This document shows, in pieces, positions 1 to 11,094 of a DNA stretch of 64,000 bases (positions are counted from its first letter, which is position 1; each line of letters starts with the position of its first letter). Both the position numbers and the translations under genes were made by a program. The stretch comes from Tachypleus tridentatus (lineage: Eukaryota; Arthropoda; Merostomata; Xiphosura; Limulidae), in contig NW_027467782.1 of NCBI RefSeq assembly GCF_004210375.1, positions 30,607,276-30,671,275 on the forward strand, given 5' to 3'. The notes beneath the pieces are model-generated. The model had not been told where the DNA came from. It worked only from the letters and a program-made list of their open reading frames with translations, and searched no databases.

Positions 1-1111
1 TTCAACAGTTAATGTTGAATTGTTAGTTAAAATAAACATTATGGCCATTCAAAGTAAATGGAATTGTTAATATTAAGTGAAGAAGTATCAGTAATAACCA
101 CTTGTTTAATATATTTACTTTTTAGTAAAATTTTAATTTCCTGAGAGCTAATTGAATAAGTAAAAACTACTTAAATATTTAAAAAGAAACCTAAGTTTTA
201 GAACTTCATCTAATTAATATAAATTAAAAAAAAAGTATTTGTGAATGTTTGGTGTGTAAGAAACTTTTCTAAATCTTTGAAAACGTTAAAAAAATGAAAC
301 ATCTAGGAGAATTCACATCTAGTGTACTTTGATGACAATTTTGTTTTAAATCTTTACATTATAAACTAAAATATTTGCACTTTTTTTTAATACAGTACAT
401 TATGCAGAATATATTAAAAGCATGCAGCCATGTATGGAAAGTAATAAATTTAAAAGGCTGGCTGAATAAAGTGTGAATTGAGAATCACCTTGAATATTAA
501 TATTTCTCAAAAACTTGAGACTTGAAGTATCCAGAAAAATTCCAAATGATTGTTTCTGAGTAAAATTTGTCAGTTATTTACTCTTGATGAGTCATATTAG
601 TCAGTTACTTGTATCTGACTTTAAAAATTCTGGTATTTATACAAGGAAATATAAGTTAACATAACATAAGTTTAGCATTGTTCAGAGTAAAGTATTTACA
701 GCAGTGGTGCACAAACTTTTTGAGTCAGGGGCCACAAACAGACTTCTCGTAACTGTAATATGGACATGCTTTCAAGTAAAGCAATTTTAATAATTACAAG
801 CTAAATGAAATGTGAGCTCGCAATCTTTTATGAGAATTAAAGTTGTCAGAAGTATATTTACCTAAGAATTATATACTTAAACATTATAATACAGCAATTA
901 TTGTAATATTGTATATGTAGGAAATAAGTACCAGGTATAATTTTTACAACACAACTAAAAGTAGAGTAAGAAACATAACCAGAGCAAATAGCTTCATTAA
1001 TAAAATAAGTTGGTATTTGTTATAACTTTTGTGAAGAGGAATTGAAATTCATTTTTAAATCAGTAAAAAGTTATTATAACCTTTAATTGATTGCTTTATT
1101 TTAATCCATAG
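1..1111 (+). other. Intronic sequence upstream of the first visible ATR exon
   Basis: AT-rich sequence with stops in all frames and no convincing exon. Because it precedes an internal ATR exon with an acceptor at 1110-1111, it is read as intron. The only structure noticed is a hAT-like terminus near 702. Confidence 0.6.
702..737 (+). mobile_element. hAT-like transposon terminus (fragment)
   Basis: The stretch starts CAGTGGTGCACAAACTTTTT and continues with a GGGGCCAC block. This resembles the terminal inverted repeats of hAT-superfamily elements and their MITEs, which often begin CAGTGGT and run into a CAAACTTTTTGAG-type string. No matching right end or 8-bp duplication was found, so this is a solitary or decayed end. 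Confidence 0.35.
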
Positions 1112-1204
1112 GCCAAATTTTTACAGCCACGACTTTTGGGTTTTCTTGCTTTCTTTGATTCCCAGTTGCTTAATGCAAATTTTCCATTAGAGGAAAAGAA
1201 ACTA
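1112..1204 (+). CDS. ATR: ATR serine/threonine kinase, internal exon (start of UME-domain region)
   Basis: This exon encodes 31 residues in phase 0 between a TTTTAATCCATAG acceptor and a GTAGGT donor. The peptide reads AKFLQPRLLGFLAFF, then DSQLLNANFPLEEKKL. It matches the stretch of animal ATR just before and into the UME (NUC010) domain, where human ATR has FLQPKLLGILAFF and a closing DKK. ATR is the PI3K-related checkpoint kinase that senses RPA-coated single-stranded DNA with ATRIP in the nucleus. The join to the exon at 2713 keeps frame and gives KKL-ALGSLNS, against KKM-ALNSLMS in human ATR. Only a small slice of this protein of about 2,600 residues is visible, and no kinase-domain exon was seen. 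Identification is by remembered family similarity. Confidence 0.88.
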
Positions 1205-2712
1205 GTAGGTGTTTTATTACATGATAATTAGGAAATTTAAATTTATTGCTTGAAAGTTTTGTGATTCATTTGTATATTTTATTTTATTTATCTTAAAGAA
1301 AGTAAAACCAGTTCCATAAAATTCTATGTATATCACATGTTTGTTTATTATTGGTTTTCTAAGTTAAACTATTGTTATCATTATTTAGTAAAAAAAAACA
1401 ACTTTATAATCTTAAAGTCATATTGAAAATATGAAAGTGAAATTTATGTAAATAAATATTTATGAAAGAGCAAAGACTCCTGTATGAATAATACAGGCTT
1501 GGCATGCCCAGTGGTTAGCTTGTAGGGTCCAGGGTTTGACATATAATGCTACTGAACATTCTTCATGCTTTCAGTTGTGAGTATGTTATGAAAGTAACCG
1601 TGAATCCCATTATTTGACTCATACAGTTGGACAAAGCTCTTATGGTTGAAAGTAAAAGTCTGTATGTTAGTAAGGTGCTGTTCCAGTTATGTATCATTTA
1701 TCCTAAGAATTGTTGAAACTGATGTAATCATCAAAAAATAGTAACTATAGGTTGTCACGTTATAAGAACTAGAGTTGATCATGCTGGATGAAGGTGATGA
1801 AGTTAACCATCTTAGCTCCAATAAAAGAACGAGCTCTTTCTTCATCGTTATCCTCCCATGAATTTATCATAGGAAAAAAAATTATAGACTTAATACTGAA
1901 TGGAACACAGTTATCTATTCACAGAAAATATAGTTTAATTTTGTAGGATATTTGGATATGTTATTTTTTAGAGTTAATTAGAGTATGGTGCATGTTTTGT
2001 CACTAATGGTCAGTACTCTGGTATGTACCATTTACCCATAGAAGTGTTTCTTGAATATGGTTTGTGCTTTATATATGGAACCAATCAGCTTCATATTGTA
2101 GTATTAGGCTTACATTTAATTATTTCCTACATCTAAATACATTAAATACAAGGATTGATAAGCTTGCCTGTAGGAACAACACATCCAAATATTGGACAAT
2201 ATTTTGAGTAGTTACATAATTGTATTCCATCCTGTTTAACTAATTGTGGACATTAATGAAATATTAAGAAATTTTGTTGGTTTCTAAGATTTTTTAAAGA
2301 ACTGACTTGTTAGTATTAAACTTAGTGATACAACATCAATGAATTTTTTGTAGTTTTGCAAACATGAAATGTTTGTTATTCTGTATAGAGATTGTAGCAG
2401 TTTCTCTTCAGTGTATTGAGTTTTAAAATGTAAACTGTAGCTGCAACATCCTTATCTTTATATCATCAGAAATTTCATTTAATTACTGTTGTTGGACAGG
2501 TTTATTTTAAAGAAACGTAAGAAGTTTTACCACTGTCACTGTATGACACTTATGTGCTTAATTTTTGGTAGTATATATTTGAGTTTTCATGTTTAAAACC
2601 TGGACACTTTTTTTCATAAAACAAAAAATCTAGAACTTTACAACTGCTCAAAATTCATTAAATACATAAAGAGAACTTTTATATCTAAAACTAATTTTCT
2701 CATTTATTTTAG
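1205..2712 (+). other. ATR intron
   Basis: Runs from donor GTAGGT to acceptor TCATTTATTTTAG. It is AT-rich, contains an old SINE near 1497-1640, and has no other feature I can support. Confidence 0.75.
1497..1640 (+). mobile_element. Old SINE, A-type, degenerate
   Basis: The head GGCATGCCCAGTGGTTAGC is followed by AGGGTTTGA (box-B-like). A body segment reading CATGCTTTCAGTTGTGAGTA then CGTGAATCCCATTATTTG can be lined up, with many changes, with the body of the younger A-type SINEs at 6586 and 9781. It lies inside the ATR intron in sense orientation. Confidence 0.55.
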
Positions 2713-2868
2713 GCATTAGGAAGTTTAAATTCTATTATGGAGCTAATGGGTCCAAAGCACATTACTGCAGTGAGGATGAAAGTGATGGCTACTCTAAAGA
2801 TAGCTATTCATTTTACTGAGGAAGATTTCCCTCAAATTTGTACTCAAGCCTGGAACACTTGTTCATAA
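2713..2868 (+). CDS. ATR: ATR serine/threonine kinase, UME-domain exon with a disrupted 3' end
   Basis: After a TTTATTTTAG acceptor the exon reads ALGSLNSIMELMGPKHITAV, then RMKVMATLKIAIHF and TEEDFPQICTQAWNT. This matches the UME domain of ATR (human: LMKLMGPKH, then DDFPELCCRAWDCFV). A good donor, GTATAT, follows at 2869. In the current frame the last codon before that donor is TAA (2866-2868), which would end the protein inside a conserved domain. One extra base near 2860 would restore the expected aromatic-valine pair after W-N-T, so a one-base assembly error or a real frameshift is likely. The alternative donor GTTCAT at 2861 would also avoid the stop. The next ATR exon was not found before the gap at 5838. 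Confidence 0.88.
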   Translation, partial: ALGSLNSIMELMGPKHITAVRMKVMATLKIAIHFTEEDFPQICTQAWNTCS

Positions 2869-5837
2869 GTATATTTTCTTTACTTTGCAATTGCAAGAAA
2901 AGTAACTTTTAATTAATCTACTTATCTAATGAAATTTCTTAACTTAAACACATTTTTTTATAATTTTATTGATTCCATAGGGTTTTGAAAATGGTAAAAG
3001 TGTAGAAAACTTTAAAAACAATTTTGAAAATAATATTCTTTCATTGTGTCTAATATTTTATAAATATTTCTTTAATAACGTCTACTTTGATTTGATGTGG
3101 TTTGTTGTCTTAAGTGTTTATGATCTTTGTAGACTTATCTTTCACATCTATTGGGAGTGTCACTCATTGATTAGTCAGTATTGCATTGCATTGTGCAGGG
3201 AATAATATGACTTTTATTAACCCTTTTCAGATGGGTCACATGTCAAAGGCCATGTTATTACATTTATTAAGTTGCATTCAAAATTTTATTGAAATACAGT
3301 TTTATGAATTTATCTCTATTTCTGGTATCAAACTGTAGATTATAATTCAAATTTTGATATTATACAGTATTTAATTTTGTAGTTTAAAAGTAAGTATTAA
3401 ACAAATACACCAAAACTTTAATTTTATATGTTCTGTGTTGTGTTGAATGTAGCACTGGTTCAAATTAAATGCTTGTGATGTAAAACACAACGTCTGTAGA
3501 TGTACCAACTAGGAACTCAAATGGATAAGCTAAAATATAAAAAAAAACACACTTTTATCCTTTTAATTTTCTAAACTATAACAATATTTGTTGAATCGTA
3601 CCTTTTCATTTTGAGAAATGGTCCTGTATATACATTTACTTCTATATATGATCTGAAAAAAAACAATCAGAAGCTCAGAATATTTTTTTAATGATTTTCC
3701 TAGCCATTTTCAAATGTGATGGTGTCCTCTCTTTCTTTCGAAACAAACCTTCATGCTGCTAATTTGAGTCTTTAGCCTGTTCTAGATTTCCTGTTTTATT
3801 TGATACAAATACAGTTTAGTTTTTTTAAACTTGATAAATTATAATGGAATTCTATGTTATCAGTATAGTAATTTATAACTGTTTGATTGTTCTAATGTAA
3901 AATATCAAAAAGAAAATTTTATTTCATAACCTCCACATGGGACATTTCTGAAGGCTTAGCAAGCTAAGACAAACAGCAATGAGGACATAGGTTGTAACTA
4001 AAACTGATAATTGTTTGCTTACTTTGTTATTTACTGCTCTACGTTTTGAGATAAATTAGTTTAAGAAAATTTGTTTTTAAATAGTAATGTTCTATATAAA
4101 TATACAATTTATAATAATTGTATATGACTGTTATTACCAAATACTAGTCCACTAAAATGCAGATGATATAGGTCACTTTGTAAAACCTAAAGGTCAGTTT
4201 TATATTATTGGATACATTAACATTAGCAAACATGCACTGTGGCATTGTAACTTCTGAATTGTTAGCCAAACAGGCTGAAAAGTCAATATTATGAAAATAG
4301 TAAATCTATATAAATGTATAATGTCATGAGATTTAAGCAGTTGTGTCTAAACATTTATGTTTTGTAATCTGTAGTCATTCTTGAGTAAAAAAAAAAGCAT
4401 AATTTATATTGGTTTTGTATTTTATATGGTGATTACGGAAATTGGTCAAATCGACTGAATCCATGTAGAAATTCGTTAATGGACATGAAATAAAATATTT
4501 CTTCTTAAGAAACATTTGGTAAAGCTAACTAGATGTTATAAGGATTTCTCATGTGAAATTTTAATTTAGAAGTTAATTGAATTTTGATATGTATCAAATT
4601 TATGATATTTGCCAACAAAATTGATACACACAATTTTCTTAACACAAATATATTTTAATATACAAACAACAACAAAAACAATAACTACGGTTTATGATAG
4701 TAGCTATTGCAAATATTAGTCAATATACAAGAATTTTTAAAAACTTATAAACTATACTGACTTTTCTATCTGTCTAGAACTGAATATTGTATTGACAGTC
4801 CAGGTCCATGACAAGCAAATTAATTTTGAGTTGATATTGTTACACTTTGCTTAAGCTAGCCAGTTGTTTATTTTTTTTGGATGGCTTGATGCTTACAAGC
4901 TGACTTTTTATCAACAAAGATATTCAATGTCTGAAGTTAATTTACTGAAGTTGAATGATTTGTAGTGGTTGAAATCTGTAAACTTTCCTGGCGATCTTAA
5001 ATGTAAAAAATCTGTCTTTTTTAGTTATGTATGAAGGTTAGGATCAGTCTACTTATCTCGTTGTCATAATGTGAAGGTAAGATTCCATCTGTCTATCTCA
5101 TCTCTTCAGTAACTATTAACTCATTTGACCCATGTATTCTTCACTGACCATGACACAAAGTTTTAGTGTCTTACATTCAATATTTTATTAAACTAATTTT
5201 TGTTTATGTTGTACCAATTAATGTAGCATATAAGCTTAGCTAATAATCCATGCTTTAACAGTATACGTTTTAAGCTCCTACTTTTACAAGACAATGTTAA
5301 CTCAAATTCTGAATTTCCCTTAGTATGACACACATTATGTATTTTTTGCTAAGTATCTTGTCATCTTTATTTTTTCACAATTCTTTGAAAAATTAAGAAA
5401 TTAAACATTCGTTACTCACTATACAATTGTTATTGCTCAGGCAAACCATATTTTTTTATTGTCTTCAATTTTGCATGATAACAGAGATATAAATAGAAAA
5501 CCCCTTTTACCACACCTACCTGTCACACCCTCTCTTTCAAGATATGTTAATAGTTCTCTTGTACATTTAACTACATACTACCTACAAACAATAGGAAATT
5601 AAGGTTTTATGTGTCAAATGATATATTACATTCTGTTCTTAACAGGTATATGTAAATTTCAGGTTTTATTTACAGTTACCAGGTCAGCCAAAATGACTGA
5701 TTGCATTTTGAGTTAGGGTAGAAAATAACAGATGAAATGTAAATAGTTACTGGAAACAAACATTTAAAATGTCTATAAAGGTTTGGGTATGACAAAAAAA
5801 GGAAATTTGGAATTTTTGAGATTAAGAAAAGTATTTT
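2869..5837 (+). other. Probable ATR intron up to the contig end
   Basis: AT-rich sequence with no exon I can support. It contains the dispersed repeat at about 5140-5665 and ends at a 500-N gap, so the following ATR exons may lie in the gap or elsewhere. Confidence 0.5.
5140..5665 (+). repeat. Dispersed repeat, copy 1 (intact, uninterrupted)
   Basis: This stretch can be aligned by eye, at roughly 70 percent, to 38795-38926 joined to 45275-45555. Shared landmarks are TTGTTATTGCTCAGGCAAA against TTGTTATTACTCAGACAAA, then TTTATTGTCTTCAATT, a TCTCTTTCAAG block and a terminal ACAGG. The other copy is split by the full-length LINE, so this copy acts as the unoccupied version. No coding potential or terminal repeats were recognised. 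The family is unknown to me. Confidence 0.55.
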
Positions 5838-6337
5838 NNNNNNNNNNNNNNNNNNNNNNNNNNNNNNNNNNNNNNNNNNNNNNNNNNNNNNNNNNNNNNN
5901 NNNNNNNNNNNNNNNNNNNNNNNNNNNNNNNNNNNNNNNNNNNNNNNNNNNNNNNNNNNNNNNNNNNNNNNNNNNNNNNNNNNNNNNNNNNNNNNNNNNN
6001 NNNNNNNNNNNNNNNNNNNNNNNNNNNNNNNNNNNNNNNNNNNNNNNNNNNNNNNNNNNNNNNNNNNNNNNNNNNNNNNNNNNNNNNNNNNNNNNNNNNN
6101 NNNNNNNNNNNNNNNNNNNNNNNNNNNNNNNNNNNNNNNNNNNNNNNNNNNNNNNNNNNNNNNNNNNNNNNNNNNNNNNNNNNNNNNNNNNNNNNNNNNN
6201 NNNNNNNNNNNNNNNNNNNNNNNNNNNNNNNNNNNNNNNNNNNNNNNNNNNNNNNNNNNNNNNNNNNNNNNNNNNNNNNNNNNNNNNNNNNNNNNNNNNN
6301 NNNNNNNNNNNNNNNNNNNNNNNNNNNNNNNNNNNNN
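5838..6337. other. Assembly gap of exactly 500 N
   Basis: A run of 500 unknown bases. The round size is typical of an arbitrary scaffolding spacer, not a measured gap. Open frames running through it are not real. Confidence 0.98.
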
Positions 6338-6419
6338 TTGTAGAGTAAAAATGTTGAGAACACGAGACAGTAATAGAAGATTCTGTCGAACATGCCAGCA
6401 TCAGTTCCATATCTTGGTG

Positions 6420-6555
6420 GGGTGGAATGAGATTCTGTCCCAAGAGTTGGGTGATGACTAGCTGTCTTCCCTTTTAGTTTTACACTGCTAATTTAGGGAC
6501 GGCTAGAACAAATAGCCCCCTGTGTAGCTGTGCATGAAATTCAAAACCAAACAAA
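6420..6555 (+). mobile_element. SINE A, 3' part only
   Basis: Carries the A-type body and tail: CCCAAGAGTTGG, GATGACTAGCTG, TTACACTGCTAATTTAGGGA, then an AGCCC-GTAGC-TG tail and an A-rich CAAACAAAACC end. The tRNA-like head is missing. Confidence 0.75.
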
Positions 6556-6585
6556 ACCAATATTTCCTTGAAGTTTACTATTCTT

Positions 6586-6866
6586 CTGGCGCTGCATGGC
6601 CAGGTGGTTAAGGCATCTAACTTGTAATGCGAGGATCGCGGGTTTGAATTTCCGTCTCACCAAACATGCTCGCCCTTTCAGCCGTAGGGGCATTATAGTG
6701 TCTCCGATCAAACCCACAATTGTTGGTAAAAGAGTAGCCCAAGAGTTGGCGGTCAGTGGTGAAAACAAGCTGCCTTCCTTCTATTCTTACATTGCTAAAT
6801 TAGGGACGGCTAATACAGTTAGCCCTCGTGTAAATGTGCGCAGAAATTCGAAAAAGAAAACAAAGA
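6586..6866 (+). mobile_element. SINE A, full length
   Basis: A tRNA-like head (GCATGGCCAGGTGGTTAAGG as box A, GCGGGTTTGAATTTCCG as box B) is followed by the conserved CAAACATGCTCGCCCTTTCA body and the GGGACGGCTAATACAG tail. Flanks near 6556-6585 and 6867-6897 look like an imperfect duplication of about 30 bp (CCAATATTT, TTGAAGTTT, CTATT). The tail is A-rich. The open frame across it is only a shadow. Confidence 0.85.
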
Positions 6867-7324
6867 AACCAATATTTGTTGAAGTTTTCTATTTTTCTAC
6901 CTAAAAAAGTTAAAGCTTTAACGTCAAGGCCACTTATTAACGAGTGTTTTATATCTTGAATATTATGAAGTGTTTGTTTATTATGATTTATATGTTTATT
7001 GTAGAGCATATTCAGCGGGGTATCAACCGTGTTGAAAATCGATACACTTATTTCTGTCCCACTATGGATCTTTTTTATAAAGTGAATGGAGTAAGTTGTT
7101 TGTTTGTTGTTAAACGCGATGTTTCGTGAAGGGCTATTTGTATGTTGTCGAAGGTTTTAAAATTGAATTTTACTTTATATGTGCTATCAGAATTGTTATC
7201 ACTTGCAGCATTGAAATCAATAAAAGATACATTATACTTAAGTTGATTACTTTGCTTGTTGTTTGAGAAACGAGCTTTGCTGAAAACGTGCTAAGTGTCT
7301 TAGTTTTGTTTCTTTACACGTCCT

Positions 7325-7428
7325 CCCAGTGCCACACAGGTATGTCTCACAGGATTTGCACCGCTACAAACCGGGTTTCGATACCCATTGTGTAGCTTTG
7401 TGTTTAATTCCAAACAAGCAAGCAATTA
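7325..7428 (+). mobile_element. SINE C, tRNA-derived
   Basis: A short SINE with a weak box A (CACACAGGTATGTCTCAC), a box B of GGGTTTCGATACCCATT, and the tail TGTGTAGCTTTGTGTTTAAT followed by CAAACAAGCAAG. A minus-strand relative lies at 10252-10376. Confidence 0.7.
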
Positions 7429-7469
7429 AATCTTTAGACGTAATATGTGAAAAAAAAAAAAGTAATTTA

Positions 7470-7700
7470 TCACGTGACTGACTGGACAGTGAGTGGTCAG
7501 CGTTCTGGACTGTGAATCGGAGGTCTTACACGTTGCCTTAAAATCGCGCCTGCACTTTGGGTCTGTGTCAAAAGAGCGACATTGAAATGACATTATTAGA
7601 GTGGCTCAAGGGCTGGATGTCAGCGCTGTTGTAGCCACTTTAAAATTAGGGACTACTAACCCAGATAGCCCTTGTAAATATCCGAAACAAACAAAATTAT
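7470..7700 (+). mobile_element. SINE A variant with divergent head
   Basis: The head GAGTGGTCAGCGTTCTGGAC and TGTGAATCGGAGGTC resembles a different tRNA-like promoter. The 3' half has the A-type pattern: GGCTCAAG-GGCTGG, TTAGGGACTACTAACCCAGA, TAGCCC, then AACAAACAAAA. Confidence 0.6.
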
Positions 7701-8466
7701 TTCTCTTAGTGGCCGTTCTCTACACAGCTTTGACCCTCACTGAGCTGAGACTCCGTCGCCTTTTGACTATGAGATTTCACTGACCCTTATGCCCTTGGGT
7801 TAAGTCTTGATGGAGATCAATCGCTTGTACTTGTCGGGTTTTAAAAGACTTTCATAAAAGCAGTCTTCACGTGTCAAATTGTTCAGATAGTTTTCAATAG
7901 CATCTGTTTGTACAAGTGTGCACGAAATATTTCTATTACCTAAATTGCTGAGACAAAACTAGTACAGTTTAACTGTTGTCTCCTGGCACATATATTTCAT
8001 AATAGTTTTACTTTATGAGACTTTTATTTGTTTTAAGTTCAAATTCCTTTAGTAACAAGTTTCTCCAGTATAGTTGTTTACATGGAACACCAATCAAATA
8101 TTACTTTGTTATTATATAGTTACAAGTCTTATTTTACATTGTAGGTTATTAGTAGCGTGTTAACAGTAGTCAGGATTTTGAGATTGGAAGAAATATTTTT
8201 ACCCTGGCATTGATTACGTAAAACAAACCGTAAAAGTTATAACATAATCGTTTAAAATTTATGGATTAAAATCAATCAAGCATGACTTCATTCATTGATT
8301 ATTTTTTTTTTTTTGTCGTACTTTGTCTCCAAGCTGCTCGGACCTGTTCAGGCCATTCTAGAGGTTGTACAAAGTAAATATAGGCAGCGATTATGTGTTA
8401 ACTGTACTTTTCAGTTACTACATTTTGTTATCTTGTTAAAAAATCGTACACTTAGCTCCTGTTAGT
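7701..8466. other. No supported feature
   Basis: AT-rich sequence. Short open frames here have no recognisable similarity or splice context. Confidence 0.5.
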
Positions 8467-8625
8467 AAAGTTTTAAAGATGGCATCTATGGGGCTGAAAC
8501 ATTGCTAAAGAATGCAGGTTACACTGTCAAACTTGATGCTTCGCGTGAAGGGCCCTTAAAAGAAATTCAAAATACTTCCGCTAGTTTTAGGCAGAAATAT
8601 ATAATTGCTCAATATGATAAAATTA
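8467..8625 (+). pseudogene. Unidentified protein-like fragment next to a SINE
   Basis: A short open stretch translates as SFKDGIYGAETLLKNAG, then YTVKLDASREGPLKEI and QNTSASFRQKYIIAQY. Its composition looks like real protein, without the low-complexity bias of nearby chance frames, but I cannot assign a family. It has no clear start codon in context and no obvious splice sites. Downstream the frame runs into a SINE at about 8655, so the apparent C-terminus is SINE sequence. It could be a retro-derived fragment, an exon or chance. Confidence 0.25.
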
Positions 8626-8654
8626 GTTGGACTAACGGTTGTGCTCACTTGGTC

Positions 8655-8775
8655 TTGTTAAATGCAAAGCTACATAACGGACTATATTTGACTGTGCCCA
8701 CCGCTTATCGAACTCTCATTTTATCTTGATGAGCCTCCAAAGATCACTTCTGTGTTAGTGAGAGCCCCCCACGCT
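8655..8775 (-). mobile_element. SINE B, degenerate
   Basis: Read on the + strand, the order GCAAAGCTACATAACGGAC, GCCCACC, ATCGAAC, ATTTTA and CGCTAGTGGACAG follows the reversed B-type SINE seen more cleanly at 15212 and 25182. Confidence 0.55.
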
Positions 8776-9769
8776 AGTGGACAGTGTAAGAACATGAAGA
8801 CTTACGCTAATATAAGCCTTCACTTCGTGCAACTAACTATTCACGTTATATGATATACATTTTAGAGAGAATTTTGTAAACTTGGCTGGGAGCTGTAAAT
8901 CTGAATAGCCCTTCAATGTCATGCAATCAAGGTATTTAAGTTGTACCTGTGAAAAAATAAGGGCTGGCGGAATAAGGAGTAAGTAACTGAACAAGAACAT
9001 TAAACAAATATTTGGAAGTACATGCTTGATTGGAACGTTGTTTCCGTCTTATTTGTAATACGACGTGAACTGGAAGATAGGTGTTAACCCTAAAGTTGAT
9101 TTGGCTCTAATAACGTTAAAAACTCGTTGAACGTTTGAAACCTGTCTCTGCACGTACACCGCTATTGTGCAAGATTCGAATCTTCGTTCCAAACTTTCTC
9201 CTAAAACTAGTAGTTAACGTGAATTATTTTCGTGTTTAATCAGCGATAACAGGAATAATTATGTGGATACAGATAATTAAGATTTATTTCCTTTGCTATT
9301 TAACCTTTGTTTAAAATCGTAATACTATTTTCTGATATCTTTGTACCGATATCGCCTTGAAAACATACTGTTTATCAGCATTGTAGGGGTCAATACTAAC
9401 TAGCTCTTACTGTTATTTTAGCCGCGGCATGAGCGGTTCATAGTACACCTCTAAGTTGTCGTTTTAAAAGCACAAACGTTTAGCTCACAGCTTCGTCATT
9501 TCTTGATGGATTTGAGATTTAATTGCAGTTTTGAACTCGGAAGATCAAACCCTTTCGACTGACGTATTTGATCACGTCCAAAGTCTCATAGATGAATCTA
9601 CTCTAATCGTGCCTAAAAGAATTTCTATTTGAGGGTAGGCGAGTAGATAACGTGCTGAGTAATAAAGTTGAATCGGGTTGTATGCTTGGTATTGCCTATA
9701 CAGAAAAATATAGCTAATAAATCGACTAGTAGATTATCCATGCCTAAAAGTGATCCAAATGTTGTAGAT
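8776..9769. other. No supported feature
   Basis: AT-rich single-copy-looking sequence. A GATTCGAATCTTCGTTCC string near 9173 resembles a box B, but no complete SINE could be aligned. Confidence 0.5.
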
Positions 9770-9780
9770 ATTAAGGATTC

Positions 9781-10068
9781 GGGCCCGGCATGACCCTAGC
9801 GCGTAAGGCGTGCGACCTGTAATCCGAGGGTCGCGGGTTCGCGCGCCGCGTCGCGCTAAACATGCTCGCCCTCCCAGCCGTGGGGTGTATAATGTGACGG
9901 TCAATCCCACTCATTCGTTGGTAAAAAGAGTAGCCCACGAGTTGGTGGTGGGTGGTGACGACTAGCTGCCTTCCCTCTAGTCTTACACTGCTAAAATTAG
10001 GGACGGCTAGCACAGATAGCCCCTCGAGTAGCTTTGTGCGAAATTCCCAAACAAACAAAACAAACAAA
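9781..10068 (+). mobile_element. SINE A, full length with target-site duplication
   Basis: A complete A-type element. The head has TGCGACCTGTAATCCGAGG and box-B-like GTCGCGGGTTCGC. The body has ACATGCTCGCCCTCCCAGCC and the tail GGGACGGCTAGCACAGATAG, GCTTTGTGCGAAATTC, then repeated CAAA. It is bracketed by a perfect 11-bp duplication, ATTAAGGATTC, at 9770-9780 and 10069-10079. This fixes both ends and indicates target-primed retrotransposition. Confidence 0.92.
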
Positions 10069-10251
10069 ATTAAGGATTCCTTCTTATTTATTTTAGTAAC
10101 CTTTAATTTTTCGGAGCAATTCAATAACGTAATAAGTTATTAGTAGCATTACTAGGTTAATACTGTATTTCTGAAACGGATTCCTTCTTATCCTAGAATT
10201 TCCAGTTCATCAATTCGAAAATAAATGTTGGGTTATTACAAAGGGTTGCCA

Positions 10252-10376
10252 TTGTTGTTTGTTATTAAACACAAAAAATTCACAAAGGGTTATCTGTGTT
10301 CTGCCCACCATGGGTATCAAAGCCCGGTTTCTTGTGGTATAAGTCCGCCGACATTCCACTGTGCTCTGGGGAATCA
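10252..10376 (-). mobile_element. SINE C, antisense
   Basis: Reversed, it reads as a tRNA-like head, box B of GGGCTTTGATACCCATGG, then CAGATAACCC and a TTTTTTGTGTTTAATAAC tail. The flanks ACAAAGGGTTGCC and ACAGAGGGTTCTTGCC look like a diverged target-site duplication. Confidence 0.7.
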
Positions 10377-10712
10377 CAGAGGGTTCTTGCCTTCATAATA
10401 TTTATCTTTGCCATTACTGAAAAACCTACAATAACTTCAGAATATATTTCACGGTATCACTGACCATTAGATACCACTTTGAGAGCTAATTATTAGAATA
10501 TTTTAGAATAGGCCTTTGTTTACAGTTATAACTCTGAGTGTAAGTTGTAGAACAGGCTTTTCATTGCAGTTATAATTTTGAAAATGAGTTATCAGTCTGA
10601 GAATGATACCTGTAATATTACCCCACCTTTAAATAATCTAAAACGTCATTTTTGTATAAATATTTATTTACAATAAAAAGAATACAACATTAAAATCATT
10701 GCAACTTCTCTT

Positions 10713-10810
10713 TGTTGACATGAAAATGACATAAGAATGTCGAAATGTTGTTCTTCACTTTACTTTTACTTAAAGTTTCAATACTCATACCAGCCATCTT
10801 GATAATACAT
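10713..10810 (+). mobile_element. Penelope-like element terminal segment (left), degenerate
   Basis: The string TGACATAAGAATGTCGAAAT followed by GTTGTTCTTC aligns with the terminal segments at 11671 and 25101. It keeps a hairpin (GACAT at 10728-10732, ATGTC at 10737-10741) directly before GAAA. It lies about 300 bp upstream of a Penelope-like GIY-YIG fragment and is probably that element's other end. Confidence 0.5.
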
Positions 10811-11094
10811 TTTACTCAAGTGGGTTTTCGTTAGCACAGACAATAAATATTTATTAAAAACAGGACTAGCCATAAAAAAGATTTCACATATGTTTCGGTA
10901 TCTGTGTAAAGTATTGTAACATTGTATTAATTTCAATCGTAAATACTCCATTTTATTACAGATATTAGAGAAGCCTATTTTCGGAAAGTATATGGTTTCG
11001 TGGTTTTTTATTTGTGAGCTGTATTTACTTTAGTTGGTTGATTTTGCTTTCTGTCTAGGTGGGTGCGTATAATGTTTTCTACGGTTTGTGGAGG

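Noticed and set aside
5676..6443. Open reading frames spanning the first N gap
   Set aside because: Most of the translation is unknown residues; the real flanks are short and contain SINE-like or intronic sequence.
6586..6660. Possible genuine tRNA genes at SINE heads (also at 9781, 36414 and 37660)
   Set aside because: Box A and box B are present, but the acceptor stem does not close and each is followed by the SINE body, so they are SINE promoters.
6596..6904. 102-aa + strand frame and similar frames at 9771-10143 and 33245-33427
   Set aside because: They lie within SINE A copies; tRNA-derived elements with moderate GC often stay open by chance.
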